DNA of 64,000 bases from Victivallales bacterium (GTDB lineage Bacteria > Verrucomicrobiota > Lentisphaeria > Oligosphaerales > Oligosphaeraceae), in the NCBI GenBank assembly GCA_017535315.1, contig JAFXUD010000076.1, positions 1 through 64,000 of the forward strand, written 5' to 3'. This document shows positions 16,992-26,261 of this stretch, in pieces. How positions within the stretch are numbered: the first letter of the stretch is position 1; each line of letters starts with the position of its first letter. The notes under the pieces were generated by a model. The model worked only from the letters and a program-made list of their open reading frames with translations, made no database searches and was not told where the DNA came from. The translations under genes and the position numbers were made by a program.

Positions 16992-19514
16992 CTACTTCAA
17001 CCTGTAAAGGACAAAATCATCCATGAGGACATAGTCTCCGTCTGCCTGGTTATTGATACCAGGCATGACGGAGATCTGGCCAGCGTCCCCTCCAACTGGC
17101 ACGGGGACCAGCAGCATGACCTGTGTCCACTCCCCCTCATTTTTCGGGGAGGCAATCGTGCTGACCTCTCCGTCGCGCGTCTTGCACCAATTCCCCCTCT
17201 TCGTGCGGAAACGGACACCCAAGGTGGCCCGACCACCTTTCAACTTCATGTAGCAGGAAAGCAGATAAAGTCCGCCCTGTTCCGCATTGACTGCCTGAAT
17301 CAGGGCCCCGCCTGAACTGCAATTCGACACTTTCACGGCGTTTCCGCTGCGCCCCTCTGGTACAACCTGCACGGTTAACTTCTCGGAGCGTCCCCAGGAG
17401 TGCCACCCCTTCGGACAGCCAGCGTTCTTCCATCCCTCCATATCTTTTTGAACACCCCGTTCCTCTTCGCGTATTTCAAAATCACCATTGACAAGCAGGT
17501 TTTTGGGTGTCTGGCCACTGGAAATCATCTTCGCGAATCCGCCCACCATCTCCTTGAGAGTGGAGCTGGCGATGGAGTCGGTACGGGATTGCAGTTCGGC
17601 GGGTTTGTTCTGAACATACCAGTAAATCGCCTGGAAAAAACCCGTCAATGCGCTGTTTTCCAAAAGGGCAAAGGAGCCGAACTGCATCATGTTGCCACGC
17701 TTCTGGAAACCTTGGACATTCAGGCCCAGCAAATCCTTCCGTTTTTGAAGACCAGCGACGAATTCGTCGCGCCCCACTTTGGAGGCCTCCAACTTATCCG
17801 CCAGGTCGATGACCTTGTCGGCCTCCGCCTGGGAGTTCACCTCGATGTTTTGAATCTTCAGATTATAAGCGTATGGTCTGACGACATAGGCGGAAAGTTT
17901 CAGAGCATCCCGATGGATGGCAATGCGCTCCCTCACCTGGGCATTGTCGGCAACCTGCTCTGCCTCTTGAAGAATGGCAAATGCCTTGTCCAAATCCTCT
18001 GGAGAAATGGCCAGTGCCTGGTTCAAGATTTTACGGTGCTCCGACTTGCCGCGTCCAGGACGGTCAACCTGGTAGGATTTCTCCAGCAGGTCCCAGAAGC
18101 GGGCCATCTGGGGCTTGGCGGCACCGTAGATGGTCATGAACTCGTCCAGTAGCTTGTCGGTGTCAAGAGATGCATCCCACTGCAACTTGGAGATCTGCCA
18201 GATCATCGGCGTGGTCAGGGGGAGGAACGTGTAAACCTCAATGTACATCCCCTCCAGACCCAGGGACTTGTCAAACTTCATCTGCTCATCGACATTGTGC
18301 GGGAAATAACGCGGGGCCAAGGAGGCGAAGCCATAGTAGTCGTAGCGGGAAAGATGCTGGACGCGTTTGCGCCACTCGGCGGTCAGTTCATGGTCGCTCT
18401 GCTTCAATCCTGGCATCCACCACGCTGCACAGGTCTCCGTGATAAATCCAAAGACATTTGGCTCCAGCTGAGGGACATCCTTCGGCAACTGACGGGCAAT
18501 GCTATAGATAAGCGTGCCGATATACTTATCTGGATGGGTCTTGGCTATCTCTTTCGCGATGATATTGACGAACTTGTAGTGGCGGTCAGAGAACCGACGA
18601 TATTCGTAGGAATCGGGCGCGTCATCCATTGCACAGCAGTTGGGACAGCAGCAGATATGCGAAATGTCGTCCATGCCGACGGAGAAACTGTCCTGGTCAG
18701 GGTTCTCGTCAAAAAACTTCCGTATATAGTCTATGACGATTTTTTGGACTTCTGGGTTGGATTCACAGGGACGCCAATGGCGGTCTGCCCTGGAATTTGG
18801 GGCTGGCTTAGGTGGGAAAAAACGCTTGCCATTGCGCATGAGCGGATAGTACTCGGGATGCTCCTTGGCATACTTCTCCACGGGGAAAATCTGATGTATC
18901 TTGTTCTGGAAATTCCGTTTGGAGATGACTTCGCTCAGGCCAGTCTTGTTTCGCCTGTTCCAATCTTCCCAAATTGGAGCCCAATTGTGGCCCGACCAGA
19001 CGCGCGGCGAGGTCTGCGGAATGACCGTGCGGGAGCGAACTTCCACCGACAGCGAACCAGGCGTCGCGGCCTTTGGCACCTTCTCCCATAATTCGCCTGG
19101 CGCAAACCAGCGAACACCCAAATCATCCTCAATAAAGGAATAGACGCCGAACGCAATGGGGGTGGGGTTCAACCCAGTGAAGTAGAGGCTTCCATCCTTC
19201 TCCTCAATCACATAGCCCTCCCAGCTGGCACCACTCTTCGCCAGCGTACAAGCAGGTGAACCCTCGCACTCGCCAATATAGAGCCCCGTGCCTTCCACAC
19301 GTTTGCCATCCGCCTTTATCGGCAACTTGACACCGCAGATTTTCTCGACGTAATGTTGCAAATCCGAGGCCGCCAACCCGATTTTCACATTGGCGTTCTC
19401 TGGAGTGACAATCGTCGCTGTCGCCTTGCCACCTTCCGCTAATTTGATCTGTCCAGCTTCAGCAAATGACAGCAACAAGAGGCTCAACGCCACCCCAGTT
19501 AGTAGTGATTTCAT
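16992..19514 (-). CDS. secreted DUF4838 protein (paralogue 2)
   Basis: This 840-residue paralogue of the neighbouring protein has the same order: signal peptide (MKSLLTGVALSLLLLSFAEA), N-domain (GLAASDLQHYVEKICGVKLP), DUF4838 barrel with VGMDDISHICCCPNC, helical region and C-terminal CBM4/9-like domain (NLLVNGDFEI to LMDDFVLYRLK). It carries a short insertion (PPKPAPNSRAD) relative to paralogue 1. I choose the ATG at 19514 because AAGGAG lies nine bases before it; the codon at 19535 is not favoured. The upstream region shared with the divergent activase gene contains several inverted repeats, and expression of both is probably controlled there. Likely exported to the periplasm or outside. Confidence 0.85.
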   Translation of the reverse strand: MKSLLTGVALSLLLLSFAEAGQIKLAEGGKATATIVTPENANVKIGLAASDLQHYVEKICGVKLPIKADGKRVEGTGLYIGECEGSPACTLAKSGASWEGYVIEEKDGSLYFTGLNPTPIAFGVYSFIEDDLGVRWFAPGELWEKVPKAATPGSLSVEVRSRTVIPQTSPRVWSGHNWAPIWEDWNRRNKTGLSEVISKRNFQNKIHQIFPVEKYAKEHPEYYPLMRNGKRFFPPKPAPNSRADRHWRPCESNPEVQKIVIDYIRKFFDENPDQDSFSVGMDDISHICCCPNCCAMDDAPDSYEYRRFSDRHYKFVNIIAKEIAKTHPDKYIGTLIYSIARQLPKDVPQLEPNVFGFITETCAAWWMPGLKQSDHELTAEWRKRVQHLSRYDYYGFASLAPRYFPHNVDEQMKFDKSLGLEGMYIEVYTFLPLTTPMIWQISKLQWDASLDTDKLLDEFMTIYGAAKPQMARFWDLLEKSYQVDRPGRGKSEHRKILNQALAISPEDLDKAFAILQEAEQVADNAQVRERIAIHRDALKLSAYVVRPYAYNLKIQNIEVNSQAEADKVIDLADKLEASKVGRDEFVAGLQKRKDLLGLNVQGFQKRGNMMQFGSFALLENSALTGFFQAIYWYVQNKPAELQSRTDSIASSTLKEMVGGFAKMISSGQTPKNLLVNGDFEIREEERGVQKDMEGWKNAGCPKGWHSWGRSEKLTVQVVPEGRSGNAVKVSNCSSGGALIQAVNAEQGGLYLLSCYMKLKGGRATLGVRFRTKRGNWCKTRDGEVSTIASPKNEGEWTQVMLLVPVPVGGDAGQISVMPGINNQADGDYVLMDDFVLYRLK

Positions 19515-19621
19515 CTTTTTTAACTCCTTAGTCAAGCTTGATTACACTGTATTATTCTGATATAATGTAATATTATGACTTGATTTTGCAAACAGTTGTT
19601 TGAGGTTCCTAGCTTGCCATC

Positions 19622-19637
19622 TGTACATTGCGTACAA
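19622..19637. promoter_or_regulatory. operator-like palindrome TGTAC-N5-GTACA
   Basis: TGTACATTGCGTACA is a dyad with five-base arms in the divergent intergenic region between the DUF4838 and activase genes. It resembles a binding site for a dimeric repressor. No cognate regulator lies adjacent. Confidence 0.5.
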
Positions 19638-19666
19638 AAAAAGCTTTTTGACCTTCATGTCACTGG

Positions 19667-19727
19667 ATTTCTCAAATTATAATTTTATATTTTGAGAAAT
19701 CTACATAAAAAAGATTGATTTCTCAAA
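19667..19727. promoter_or_regulatory. three ATTTCTCAAA boxes upstream of activase gene
   Basis: ATTTCTCAAA occurs at 19667-19676 and 19718-19727, and as its complement TTTGAGAAAT at 19691-19700, all within 12-72 bases of the activase start. Centre spacings of 24 and 27 bases place the three sites near multiples of a helical turn. This is the arrangement expected of an operator array. The binding protein is unknown. Confidence 0.55.
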
Positions 19728-19738
19728 ATAAGACACAT

Positions 19739-20638
19739 ATGGAAGCCCTTGTTTTCGACATAGAGAAGTTTGCGGTCCACGACGGGCCAGGCATAAGGAC
19801 AGTCGTCTTTATGAAGGGGTGTCCGCTGCACTGCCTGTGGTGCCACAACCCCGAATCGCAGTCATTCAAGACGGAACTGTTTTTCACGCCAGAGAAATGC
19901 ATCGGCTGCGGCTGGTGCGTTTCGGCCTGTCCGCAGAAGTGCCATATCATCCAAGAGGGACGCCATCTGTTTGACCGTGAAAAATGCATCTCATGCGGCA
20001 GATGCGCATCCAAGTGCTATGCAGAGGCACTTGAGGTGGTTGGAAAGCGCATGAGCGTGGCGGAGGTCCTGAAAAGCGTCCTGGCCGACAAGCTCTTCTA
20101 TGACAACTCCAACGGGGGCGTCACCCTCTCAGGCGGCGAGCCTCTGGCGCAGTTTGAATTCACGCGGGAGCTGCTTGATGCATCGAAAAAGGCGGGCCTC
20201 CATACCTGCCTGGAGACATGTGGCTACGCGCCTTCCGAAAAAGTCCGCGCCCTGCTGCCGCTCGTCGATTTGTGGCTATGGGATGTGAAAGCAACGCCAG
20301 AGATGCACAAGCAGTTCACGGGCGTTGAATACAAGCCCATCCTAGACAATCTACGGATGATCGACGAGGCAGGAGCTAAAATGTGGTTGCGCTGTCCGTT
20401 GATACATGGCTTGAACGATTCGGAGGAGCACCTGCTCCAGATTGCTGAACTGGCCAACTCCCTGCGCGGTTGCCAGAGGATAGACATCGAGCCATACCAT
20501 CCGCTTGGCGAGGGCAAGGCACAACGCTTGGGACGCTCTGATGTGTTCCATGCAGATTTCATTGACAAGGCCATCGTCAAAAAATATGAAAGTTTCTTGA
20601 CGGCACATACGAACGTTCAAGTTTATTCCCCAACATAA
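19739..20638 (+). CDS. glycyl-radical enzyme activating protein (radical SAM)
   Basis: This 299-residue radical SAM enzyme uses S-adenosylmethionine and a 4Fe-4S cluster to place a glycyl radical on a partner enzyme. The cluster motif is C28-x3-C32-x2-C35 (GCPLHCLWCHNPE). Two further ferredoxin-type cluster motifs follow (CIGCGWCVSACPQKC and CISCGRCASKC), the hallmark of the PflA-like class that activates enzymes other than pyruvate formate-lyase. SAM-binding TLSGGEPL is intact. I use the ATG at 19739; the frame also has a TTG at 19715. No glycyl radical enzyme (RVxG near a C-terminus) is encoded in this window, so the partner is elsewhere. It heads a plus-strand run of carbohydrate genes. 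Confidence 0.92.
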   Translation: MEALVFDIEKFAVHDGPGIRTVVFMKGCPLHCLWCHNPESQSFKTELFFTPEKCIGCGWCVSACPQKCHIIQEGRHLFDREKCISCGRCASKCYAEALEVVGKRMSVAEVLKSVLADKLFYDNSNGGVTLSGGEPLAQFEFTRELLDASKKAGLHTCLETCGYAPSEKVRALLPLVDLWLWDVKATPEMHKQFTGVEYKPILDNLRMIDEAGAKMWLRCPLIHGLNDSEEHLLQIAELANSLRGCQRIDIEPYHPLGEGKAQRLGRSDVFHADFIDKAIVKKYESFLTAHTNVQVYSPT

Positions 20639-20654
20639 AACAAAAGGTGTAAAA

Positions 20655-21749
20655 ATGTCTGGTAGATGGAGTGAAAAGCAGGCCTGGGAGTGGTACGATT
20701 CAATGCCCTGGCTGCGTGGATGCAATTTCATGGGAAGCGACTGCGCCAACCGTGTTGACCAGTGGCAGGAGCTGGGCTTCGAGGAACGGCTGAAAACAGC
20801 GGACAAGGAGCTGGAACTCGCCGCCTCCATCGGTTTCAACACCGTGCGCCTGATTCTCCAGTTCGAGGTGTGGGACGAAGAGCACGACGGCTTCATGGAG
20901 CGCTTTGAGCGCTATCTGGCCACCTGCGCCAAGCACGGCATCTCTGCCATGATTGTCATCGGCAACGACTGCTGCGTTCCGAAGGACGAGTTCTATGTGC
21001 CGAAGCACTGCGGGCCCCAGACCTACGACTGGGGCTACCACGGCGGCGTCAAGAACTCCCCACACCGCAAGCTCCCGCAGATGGGATTCAATGTGCTGGA
21101 CGACCCCGTCACGCGCGAAAAATTCTGGCAGATGACCGCCGAAATCATGACCAAATATGCACATGACCCGCGCGTCTGCATCTGGGACCTCTATAACGAG
21201 CCAGGCAACTGCCTGCGCGGCGAGGTGACCATCCCGAACATGAAGGAGATTTTCAGCATCGGCTGGGACATCCGCCCAGACCAGCCGTTGACCGCCAGCA
21301 GCCTAAATCCCATCAAATGCCCGCCCGTTGATCAACTGGCCTTTGAACTATCCGACATCACAAACTACCATTTGTACGGTAATTACGACATCAACATCAA
21401 GGTGCTTCACGAACTGAAGAAACTGGGGCGCCCCATCGTCAACTCCGAATGGCTGCACCGCATCCGCCACTGCGACGTCAAGGAACTTTTCCCGCTCTAC
21501 TTCCTGGAACACGTCGGCTGCTACTGCTGGGGTTTTGTTGCAGGTCTCTATCAGACCTACGAACCCTGGGAAGGCATCTGGGAGATGGTCGCCAACGGCA
21601 CTGCCCCCGCCGACTGGGACCTGACACGCTGGCAGCACGACCTCATGCGCCCCAACTACCGTCCGTATGACCCAAAGGAAATCGCCATTATCAAGGAATA
21701 CAGCAAAATGGCTGATGAGGATTTCGCCAGTAAAAGCTCCACCCCATGA
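20655..21749 (+). CDS. GH5-like glycoside hydrolase
   Basis: This 364-residue TIM-barrel protein of clan GH-A type has no signal peptide. The acid/base is expected at Glu182 in WDLYNEPGN and the nucleophile at Glu265 in IVNSEWL, the two conserved glutamates at the ends of strands 4 and 7. Other barrel landmarks are RGCNFMGSD near the start and GFNTVRLILQFEVW after it. Such enzymes hydrolyse beta-linked glycans (glucans, mannans or xylans); substrate cannot be fixed here. AAAGGTGT lies just before the ATG, 16 bases after the activase gene. Its stop overlaps the next start (ATGA), so translation is likely coupled. Confidence 0.8.
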   Translation: MSGRWSEKQAWEWYDSMPWLRGCNFMGSDCANRVDQWQELGFEERLKTADKELELAASIGFNTVRLILQFEVWDEEHDGFMERFERYLATCAKHGISAMIVIGNDCCVPKDEFYVPKHCGPQTYDWGYHGGVKNSPHRKLPQMGFNVLDDPVTREKFWQMTAEIMTKYAHDPRVCIWDLYNEPGNCLRGEVTIPNMKEIFSIGWDIRPDQPLTASSLNPIKCPPVDQLAFELSDITNYHLYGNYDINIKVLHELKKLGRPIVNSEWLHRIRHCDVKELFPLYFLEHVGCYCWGFVAGLYQTYEPWEGIWEMVANGTAPADWDLTRWQHDLMRPNYRPYDPKEIAIIKEYSKMADEDFASKSSTP

Positions 21750-24043
21750 AAAGCGTCCTTCAATCATTGTCAAATCCCCATGCCTCTGCGTTTTATTCAG
21801 GGCACGTGACGGATGAATCGGGAAACCCCTTGGCTGGAATCCGCGTGACTGACGGTTTCAAGGTTGCCCTGACAGATGCGGACGGGGCCTATTCGCTGGA
21901 GCGCAATCCAAAGACACGAATCGTGTCGGTCGTCGTGTCCGCCGATAGGCAAACAGATACCTTCTGGCAAACGGTTGCCGTAGATAAGACAACTGGCATT
22001 GATTTCCGTCTGACATCGCGCACGCGCCGAAAAGCATTCTGCTTTCTGCAAATCTCAGACCAGGAACGACGCGAGAGCAGCCTTGACTTTTATCATCAAC
22101 TACGCGACCGTGCTTTGGCGGAAGACGCGGCATTCGTCATCTCGACTGGTGACCTGTGCGATGTCGATGGAATCAGGATGTCCGCAAAAGAGATGACAGC
22201 GGAGACGTTTGGCGGCATTCGCGCATACATTACGCTTGGGAACCACGACCTTGTCGGCGAACAAAGCGACGAGCTGTTCTATGAATCCCTATGCGGGCCA
22301 ACGCGATATGCATTTGTGGAAGGCGACGTGCTCTTCATCGTCCTGCCGATGGCGGCAAATGCCAAACGCCACCCGACCTACACTGTCCCTGAAATCCTGA
22401 CGTTTGTGAAATCCATGCTGGACACGTGGCCGAAAGGCGCACCCGTTTTTTTCTTCATTCACTACTATTCCCCCTATTTGGGTTTGACAGCAGAACTCGG
22501 AATTGGGCAGGAGAACTCGTTTGACCTCACTCCCTGGAAGGTCATCGGCGCAGCATACGGGCACACGCATTGGTATGAGGCTAGCGTCGATTTGCCGATA
22601 CCACTGTGGAATACGGGGCAGTCTCGCAGTGGTGGCGCAGGCAATATGCCTGGCGCATACCGCATTTTTCGAATTGGAGAAGATGCAAGTTGCACGACGG
22701 AACTGGTAGAAAGCAACATTGCCCCCCCACGGCTCGCAGCACTGCGTGATGCCAAGGGCACCATCACAGCAGCGGCGTTTGGGTCAAATTGCATTGTCGA
22801 TGCGGTAACGGCCAACATCGATGGCAAGAAATTGCCGATGGATCGCCGCACCTCCTGGTTTTGGACTCTCGGTTCAGGTGCTGTCATTGGCGACGGGGCA
22901 GTTACCATGACGCTCCGTACCGCAAATACCTCAAGCGAAGTGACGGCAAAAATCCACACGAATGACACCAACAATCTGTTCACCCTGGAAAACACGCTGT
23001 GTCTTCCGCAAAAGACTCTCTTCGGAAAGCCAGTCATCATGGAAGGGCTTGCCATTATCGGCATCGAGGACGAAAACAACTCGCGTGAGGGCGGTGTATG
23101 TGCGGTGGAGATTGCGACAGGCAGAATTGCCTGGCGATATACGACGGGCTTCAGCGTGCGCAATTCACTTGTCGCCTCCGAACAATTCGTGTATGGAGTC
23201 GATGCCAGAAATAGAATCTTCAAACTAAACGCGACTGACGGCAGGGAAATCTGGATGAACTTGCCAGACAGAATTGTCATCGATGACAACTGCCATTCCG
23301 CACCATGCCTTGGCGGCGGTTGCATTTATGCAGGCTGCGGCAAGTCCCTGCGGGCAGTTGACATGGAAACTGGCAAGACGCTGTGGATGGTGGCGGACGG
23401 GCACGGAATCTTCGGAACCACAATGTCCCCCCTCTATGACCAGGGCAGGCTTTTCCTGGTCTCAAACTGGGGCTACTTGCAGGCATTTGACGCAGCCACT
23501 GGCAAGGAAATCTGGAATACATGCGGAACCGAACGCAAGCTTTTCCAGCCAACAATGGCGATCCTCCCAGACGGTATGATTCTTCGCTGCGACGGGCAAC
23601 TGGGCACGGCTGTTTTCCATCCTGAAAATGGCGAACTCCTGCGCACAATGGAACCATTTGTGAAAATGCATACAGCATCCATCCCGCTAGTCACGGATGA
23701 CATGGTCTTCTGCGGTGCCAGCGAAGTCGGGTGCTGCGCCTTTGATGCCAGAACGCTCACACTTCGTTGGGATATGAAGGAAACGATGGGGGCCTCCATT
23801 CTCTCGACGGTCCAATATCGTGGGCCGCAAGTTCAAATGGAGGCCTCGCCTCTGATTGTTGACGGGCGGCTCATCTGTGCAGGTGCAGATGGCATCCTCT
23901 ATGCCGTCAATCCTGCGGATGGCAAGGTGCTGGCCAGGTTTGATGTCGGCGCACCGCTGATAGGGACGCCCGCTTGGGCGGACGGACATCTTTACGTCCC
24001 CGACTACACAGGCAGAATCCTTGTTTTTTCATTAGAGAGGTAA
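21746..24043 (+). CDS. metallophosphoesterase fused to PQQ-like beta-propeller
   Basis: This 765-residue protein has an unusual order: a small carboxypeptidase-regulatory-like beta-sandwich (about 20-90, SGHVTDESGNPLAGIRV), a calcineurin-type phosphoesterase (about 95-310) and a C-terminal PQQ-like propeller (about 410-765) with repeats such as AVDMETGKTLW, AFDAATGKEIW and AVNPADGKVLARF. The phosphoesterase has STGDLCD, LGNHDLV and GHTHWYE. Its first motif reads ISDQE instead of the metal-binding D-x-H, so one ligand is lost or replaced. No signal peptide is evident. It overlaps the GH5-like gene by four bases. Function unknown; a sugar-phosphate or phosphodiester substrate is conceivable. 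Its stop codon is embedded in the GAGGTAATT motif. Confidence 0.75.
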   Translation: MKSVLQSLSNPHASAFYSGHVTDESGNPLAGIRVTDGFKVALTDADGAYSLERNPKTRIVSVVVSADRQTDTFWQTVAVDKTTGIDFRLTSRTRRKAFCFLQISDQERRESSLDFYHQLRDRALAEDAAFVISTGDLCDVDGIRMSAKEMTAETFGGIRAYITLGNHDLVGEQSDELFYESLCGPTRYAFVEGDVLFIVLPMAANAKRHPTYTVPEILTFVKSMLDTWPKGAPVFFFIHYYSPYLGLTAELGIGQENSFDLTPWKVIGAAYGHTHWYEASVDLPIPLWNTGQSRSGGAGNMPGAYRIFRIGEDASCTTELVESNIAPPRLAALRDAKGTITAAAFGSNCIVDAVTANIDGKKLPMDRRTSWFWTLGSGAVIGDGAVTMTLRTANTSSEVTAKIHTNDTNNLFTLENTLCLPQKTLFGKPVIMEGLAIIGIEDENNSREGGVCAVEIATGRIAWRYTTGFSVRNSLVASEQFVYGVDARNRIFKLNATDGREIWMNLPDRIVIDDNCHSAPCLGGGCIYAGCGKSLRAVDMETGKTLWMVADGHGIFGTTMSPLYDQGRLFLVSNWGYLQAFDAATGKEIWNTCGTERKLFQPTMAILPDGMILRCDGQLGTAVFHPENGELLRTMEPFVKMHTASIPLVTDDMVFCGASEVGCCAFDARTLTLRWDMKETMGASILSTVQYRGPQVQMEASPLIVDGRLICAGADGILYAVNPADGKVLARFDVGAPLIGTPAWADGHLYVPDYTGRILVFSLER

Positions 24044-24070
24044 TTGAATCAATAACAACCAAGGAGCATT

Positions 24071-26134
24071 ATGAATAACGAAAGCAATACGCGCAAATGC
24101 GAGCGTTTTGTAAGTTGGTGGATCAAATGGGAGGACCTCAACTGGCCCAACGCAGACAACCTGGACCGCATCAAGGCACGCGCAGACCTCATCGCAAAAA
24201 ACGACGCCACCGCCGCCATCATTTTCGGCACTCATTTCCGCTGGGACTGGATGCCCTTCTTCGAGATTCTCCACGACTATTTCGCCACTGTCGCCGATGA
24301 ACTCCATCAGCGCGGTCTGAAACTCTATGACCATCATTCCGTCAATCTTGTCCACCGTTATGACACGCGCGACGAAATGCGGAACGTCATCCTGCATAGC
24401 CAACCGCATCTCCCCTTCTCGCCTTCCCGCGAAGCCGCCGCCACCTGGGAATACCATGGCTCAAAACTCAACAGTTGGCGCATGTTTGACACCGTAACCC
24501 GAAAGCCGCTCTATTACCCGCAATACACGGCTGAAGGATTCTGCCACCGCAATCCAGAATTCATCGAAGCATACTGCGCCTACGTCAAAAAACTGATTGC
24601 CGACACGGGAATCGATGGCCTGATGGATGACGACACGGTACACTATATGCATTTTCGTTCCTGCGCCTGCCCTGTCTGCCGCGCCGCTCTCAAAGAGCGC
24701 ACGGGAATGGATTTGCCGCTGGCCGACGACACTGAATTCTGGGGAAACTGGGAGAATCCCGCCTGGAAGGAATGGCTTGCCCTGCGCTTTGAATCCTGCG
24801 CCATCTTCCAGCGCGCAGTCCGTTCTGTCCTTCCGCCCGAGTTCCCCACGATGAGTTGCGGCGGCCCCAGCACCACCGCTTATGCTGTTCCCAAGGGCAA
24901 CGAAGCGTTGGACTTTTTGCAAGGGTGCAATTTGCAGAACCTCGAACTCTGCGGAAACCTGCCTCCCTACAAGCATGATCCCGTCACCTGGAATAATCCC
25001 ATCTTGCATCACTATGTCGGTGCATCCTACAACGCTTCGGCAGCCGCACGCACTGGCGCGCATTGTGTGGGCGGCGGCTACGGCTTCACCGAGCCCACGG
25101 CCAACATCATCTGGGCGCTCAACAAGTGCCTGGGGGCCGATTGCTGGTTCTCCACCCTCAAAGGAAGACTTGGACTGTCATCCGCCGACCTGGCAACCCT
25201 CCCCAATGACTTCGACCCCATCGGACGAGCCTACCGCTTTGAGAAAAGCCACCCAGAACTATTCGACTCCACCCCCATCCAACAGGCTGGAATCTATTTT
25301 TCCCATGAAACGCGCGACCATTCATCGTATGGCTGCCTGCACAAAGGCCTCCCCCAGGACTTTGCCCAGACGCAAAGCCTCCTCGCCGAAGCAGGAATCG
25401 CCTGCGGCACGGCTATTGAAATCCCGATGGACACCCGCGACTACCAACTTCTTCTCGTCCCAGGCGCGGAACTCATGACCGAACGCGAGGTACAAGCCCT
25501 GCGCAAGTTCACCACTGCAGGAGGTAAGGTCCTGATGTTTGGCCCATGCGGCTTCCCAGGTGCAAACTCCCCCTGGAGTGTGCGCCAGAAAATCGGCGAC
25601 GACTTCTGGAAAATCACTCCTGAAACCATCAACAAATCCCCCCAACTCCAGCAATGGATCTACGAAGAAATTCCTTCTCCTGACCTTTCCAAGGCGCAAT
25701 GGAGTGAACTCGAACCTGGTCTCTTCTACCACCCTGGACGGCTTCCCAATGACGCCCTTGCTCAGTCTCTCCTCCAACTCGTCCGACAATATCTCCGCCC
25801 CCTTCCTGTCCAACTGGATGCGACCAATGGCTATCTGACATCCTTCCGCAAAGAGGCCCATGGCTATGTCATCCATCTGCTTGCAAAAGAGTATGACACC
25901 GACATCGACCACCATCTGGATGAAATCCGAACCCATCGCACGCGCGTCAACATCATTGTCAAGGCAGAGCCGATTGACGTTTCACGCGTCATCAAAATCC
26001 ACACCACCCTTTCCCTAGAAGTATTCACACCCTTCCAAGAGGAAGGGGCAAACGTTTCCCGAACCTCAGAAGATACCCTTGCCATCTCCCTCCCCGAAAA
26101 ATGCCCCTACGTAATTCTCCACTTGCACGATTAA
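24071..26134 (+). CDS. putative glycosidase with CxCPxC motif
   Basis: This 687-residue cytoplasmic-looking protein has a barrel-like N-terminal 400 residues and a C-terminal region (about 400-510) resembling the beta-galactosidase trimerisation/GATase-like domain (YQLLLVPGAELMTEREVQALRKF, followed by GGKVLMFGPCGF). The core has GIDGLMDDDTVHYMHF followed by CACPVCRAALKERTG. An acidic pair before a CxCxxC cluster is also seen in the two DUF4838 proteins here. I expect a hydrolase acting on a complex sugar, but no GH family can be named. AAGGAG precedes the ATG by four bases, 27 bases after the previous stop, so it is likely in the same operon. Confidence 0.65.
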   Translation: MNNESNTRKCERFVSWWIKWEDLNWPNADNLDRIKARADLIAKNDATAAIIFGTHFRWDWMPFFEILHDYFATVADELHQRGLKLYDHHSVNLVHRYDTRDEMRNVILHSQPHLPFSPSREAAATWEYHGSKLNSWRMFDTVTRKPLYYPQYTAEGFCHRNPEFIEAYCAYVKKLIADTGIDGLMDDDTVHYMHFRSCACPVCRAALKERTGMDLPLADDTEFWGNWENPAWKEWLALRFESCAIFQRAVRSVLPPEFPTMSCGGPSTTAYAVPKGNEALDFLQGCNLQNLELCGNLPPYKHDPVTWNNPILHHYVGASYNASAAARTGAHCVGGGYGFTEPTANIIWALNKCLGADCWFSTLKGRLGLSSADLATLPNDFDPIGRAYRFEKSHPELFDSTPIQQAGIYFSHETRDHSSYGCLHKGLPQDFAQTQSLLAEAGIACGTAIEIPMDTRDYQLLLVPGAELMTEREVQALRKFTTAGGKVLMFGPCGFPGANSPWSVRQKIGDDFWKITPETINKSPQLQQWIYEEIPSPDLSKAQWSELEPGLFYHPGRLPNDALAQSLLQLVRQYLRPLPVQLDATNGYLTSFRKEAHGYVIHLLAKEYDTDIDHHLDEIRTHRTRVNIIVKAEPIDVSRVIKIHTTLSLEVFTPFQEEGANVSRTSEDTLAISLPEKCPYVILHLHD

Positions 26135-26217
26135 AAGGGGAAATTAACTGCATTATTCCCTAAAAATATCCAACTTCACTTTGTGCAAAAACACTTATGA
26201 AGATTATATTATTCATT

Positions 26218-26239
26218 GAGGTGATTTTGAAATCACCTT
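26218..26239. repeat. short palindrome of MITE-terminus type
   Basis: GAGGTGATTT and AAATCACCTT are separated by two bases, forming a 22-bp near-palindrome like the other terminal-only derivatives. No clean flanking duplication is seen. It lies just before the lipoprotein gene and overlaps a potential TTG start. Confidence 0.5.
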
Positions 26240-26261
26240 GATCTTGAAAAGGAGTTTTTAC

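Noticed and set aside
26238-26261. TTG start for the lipoprotein gene
   Set aside because: It lies inside a palindrome and has no ribosome site; GTG at 26262 has AAAGGAG, though TTG would give a better signal peptide, so this is not settled.
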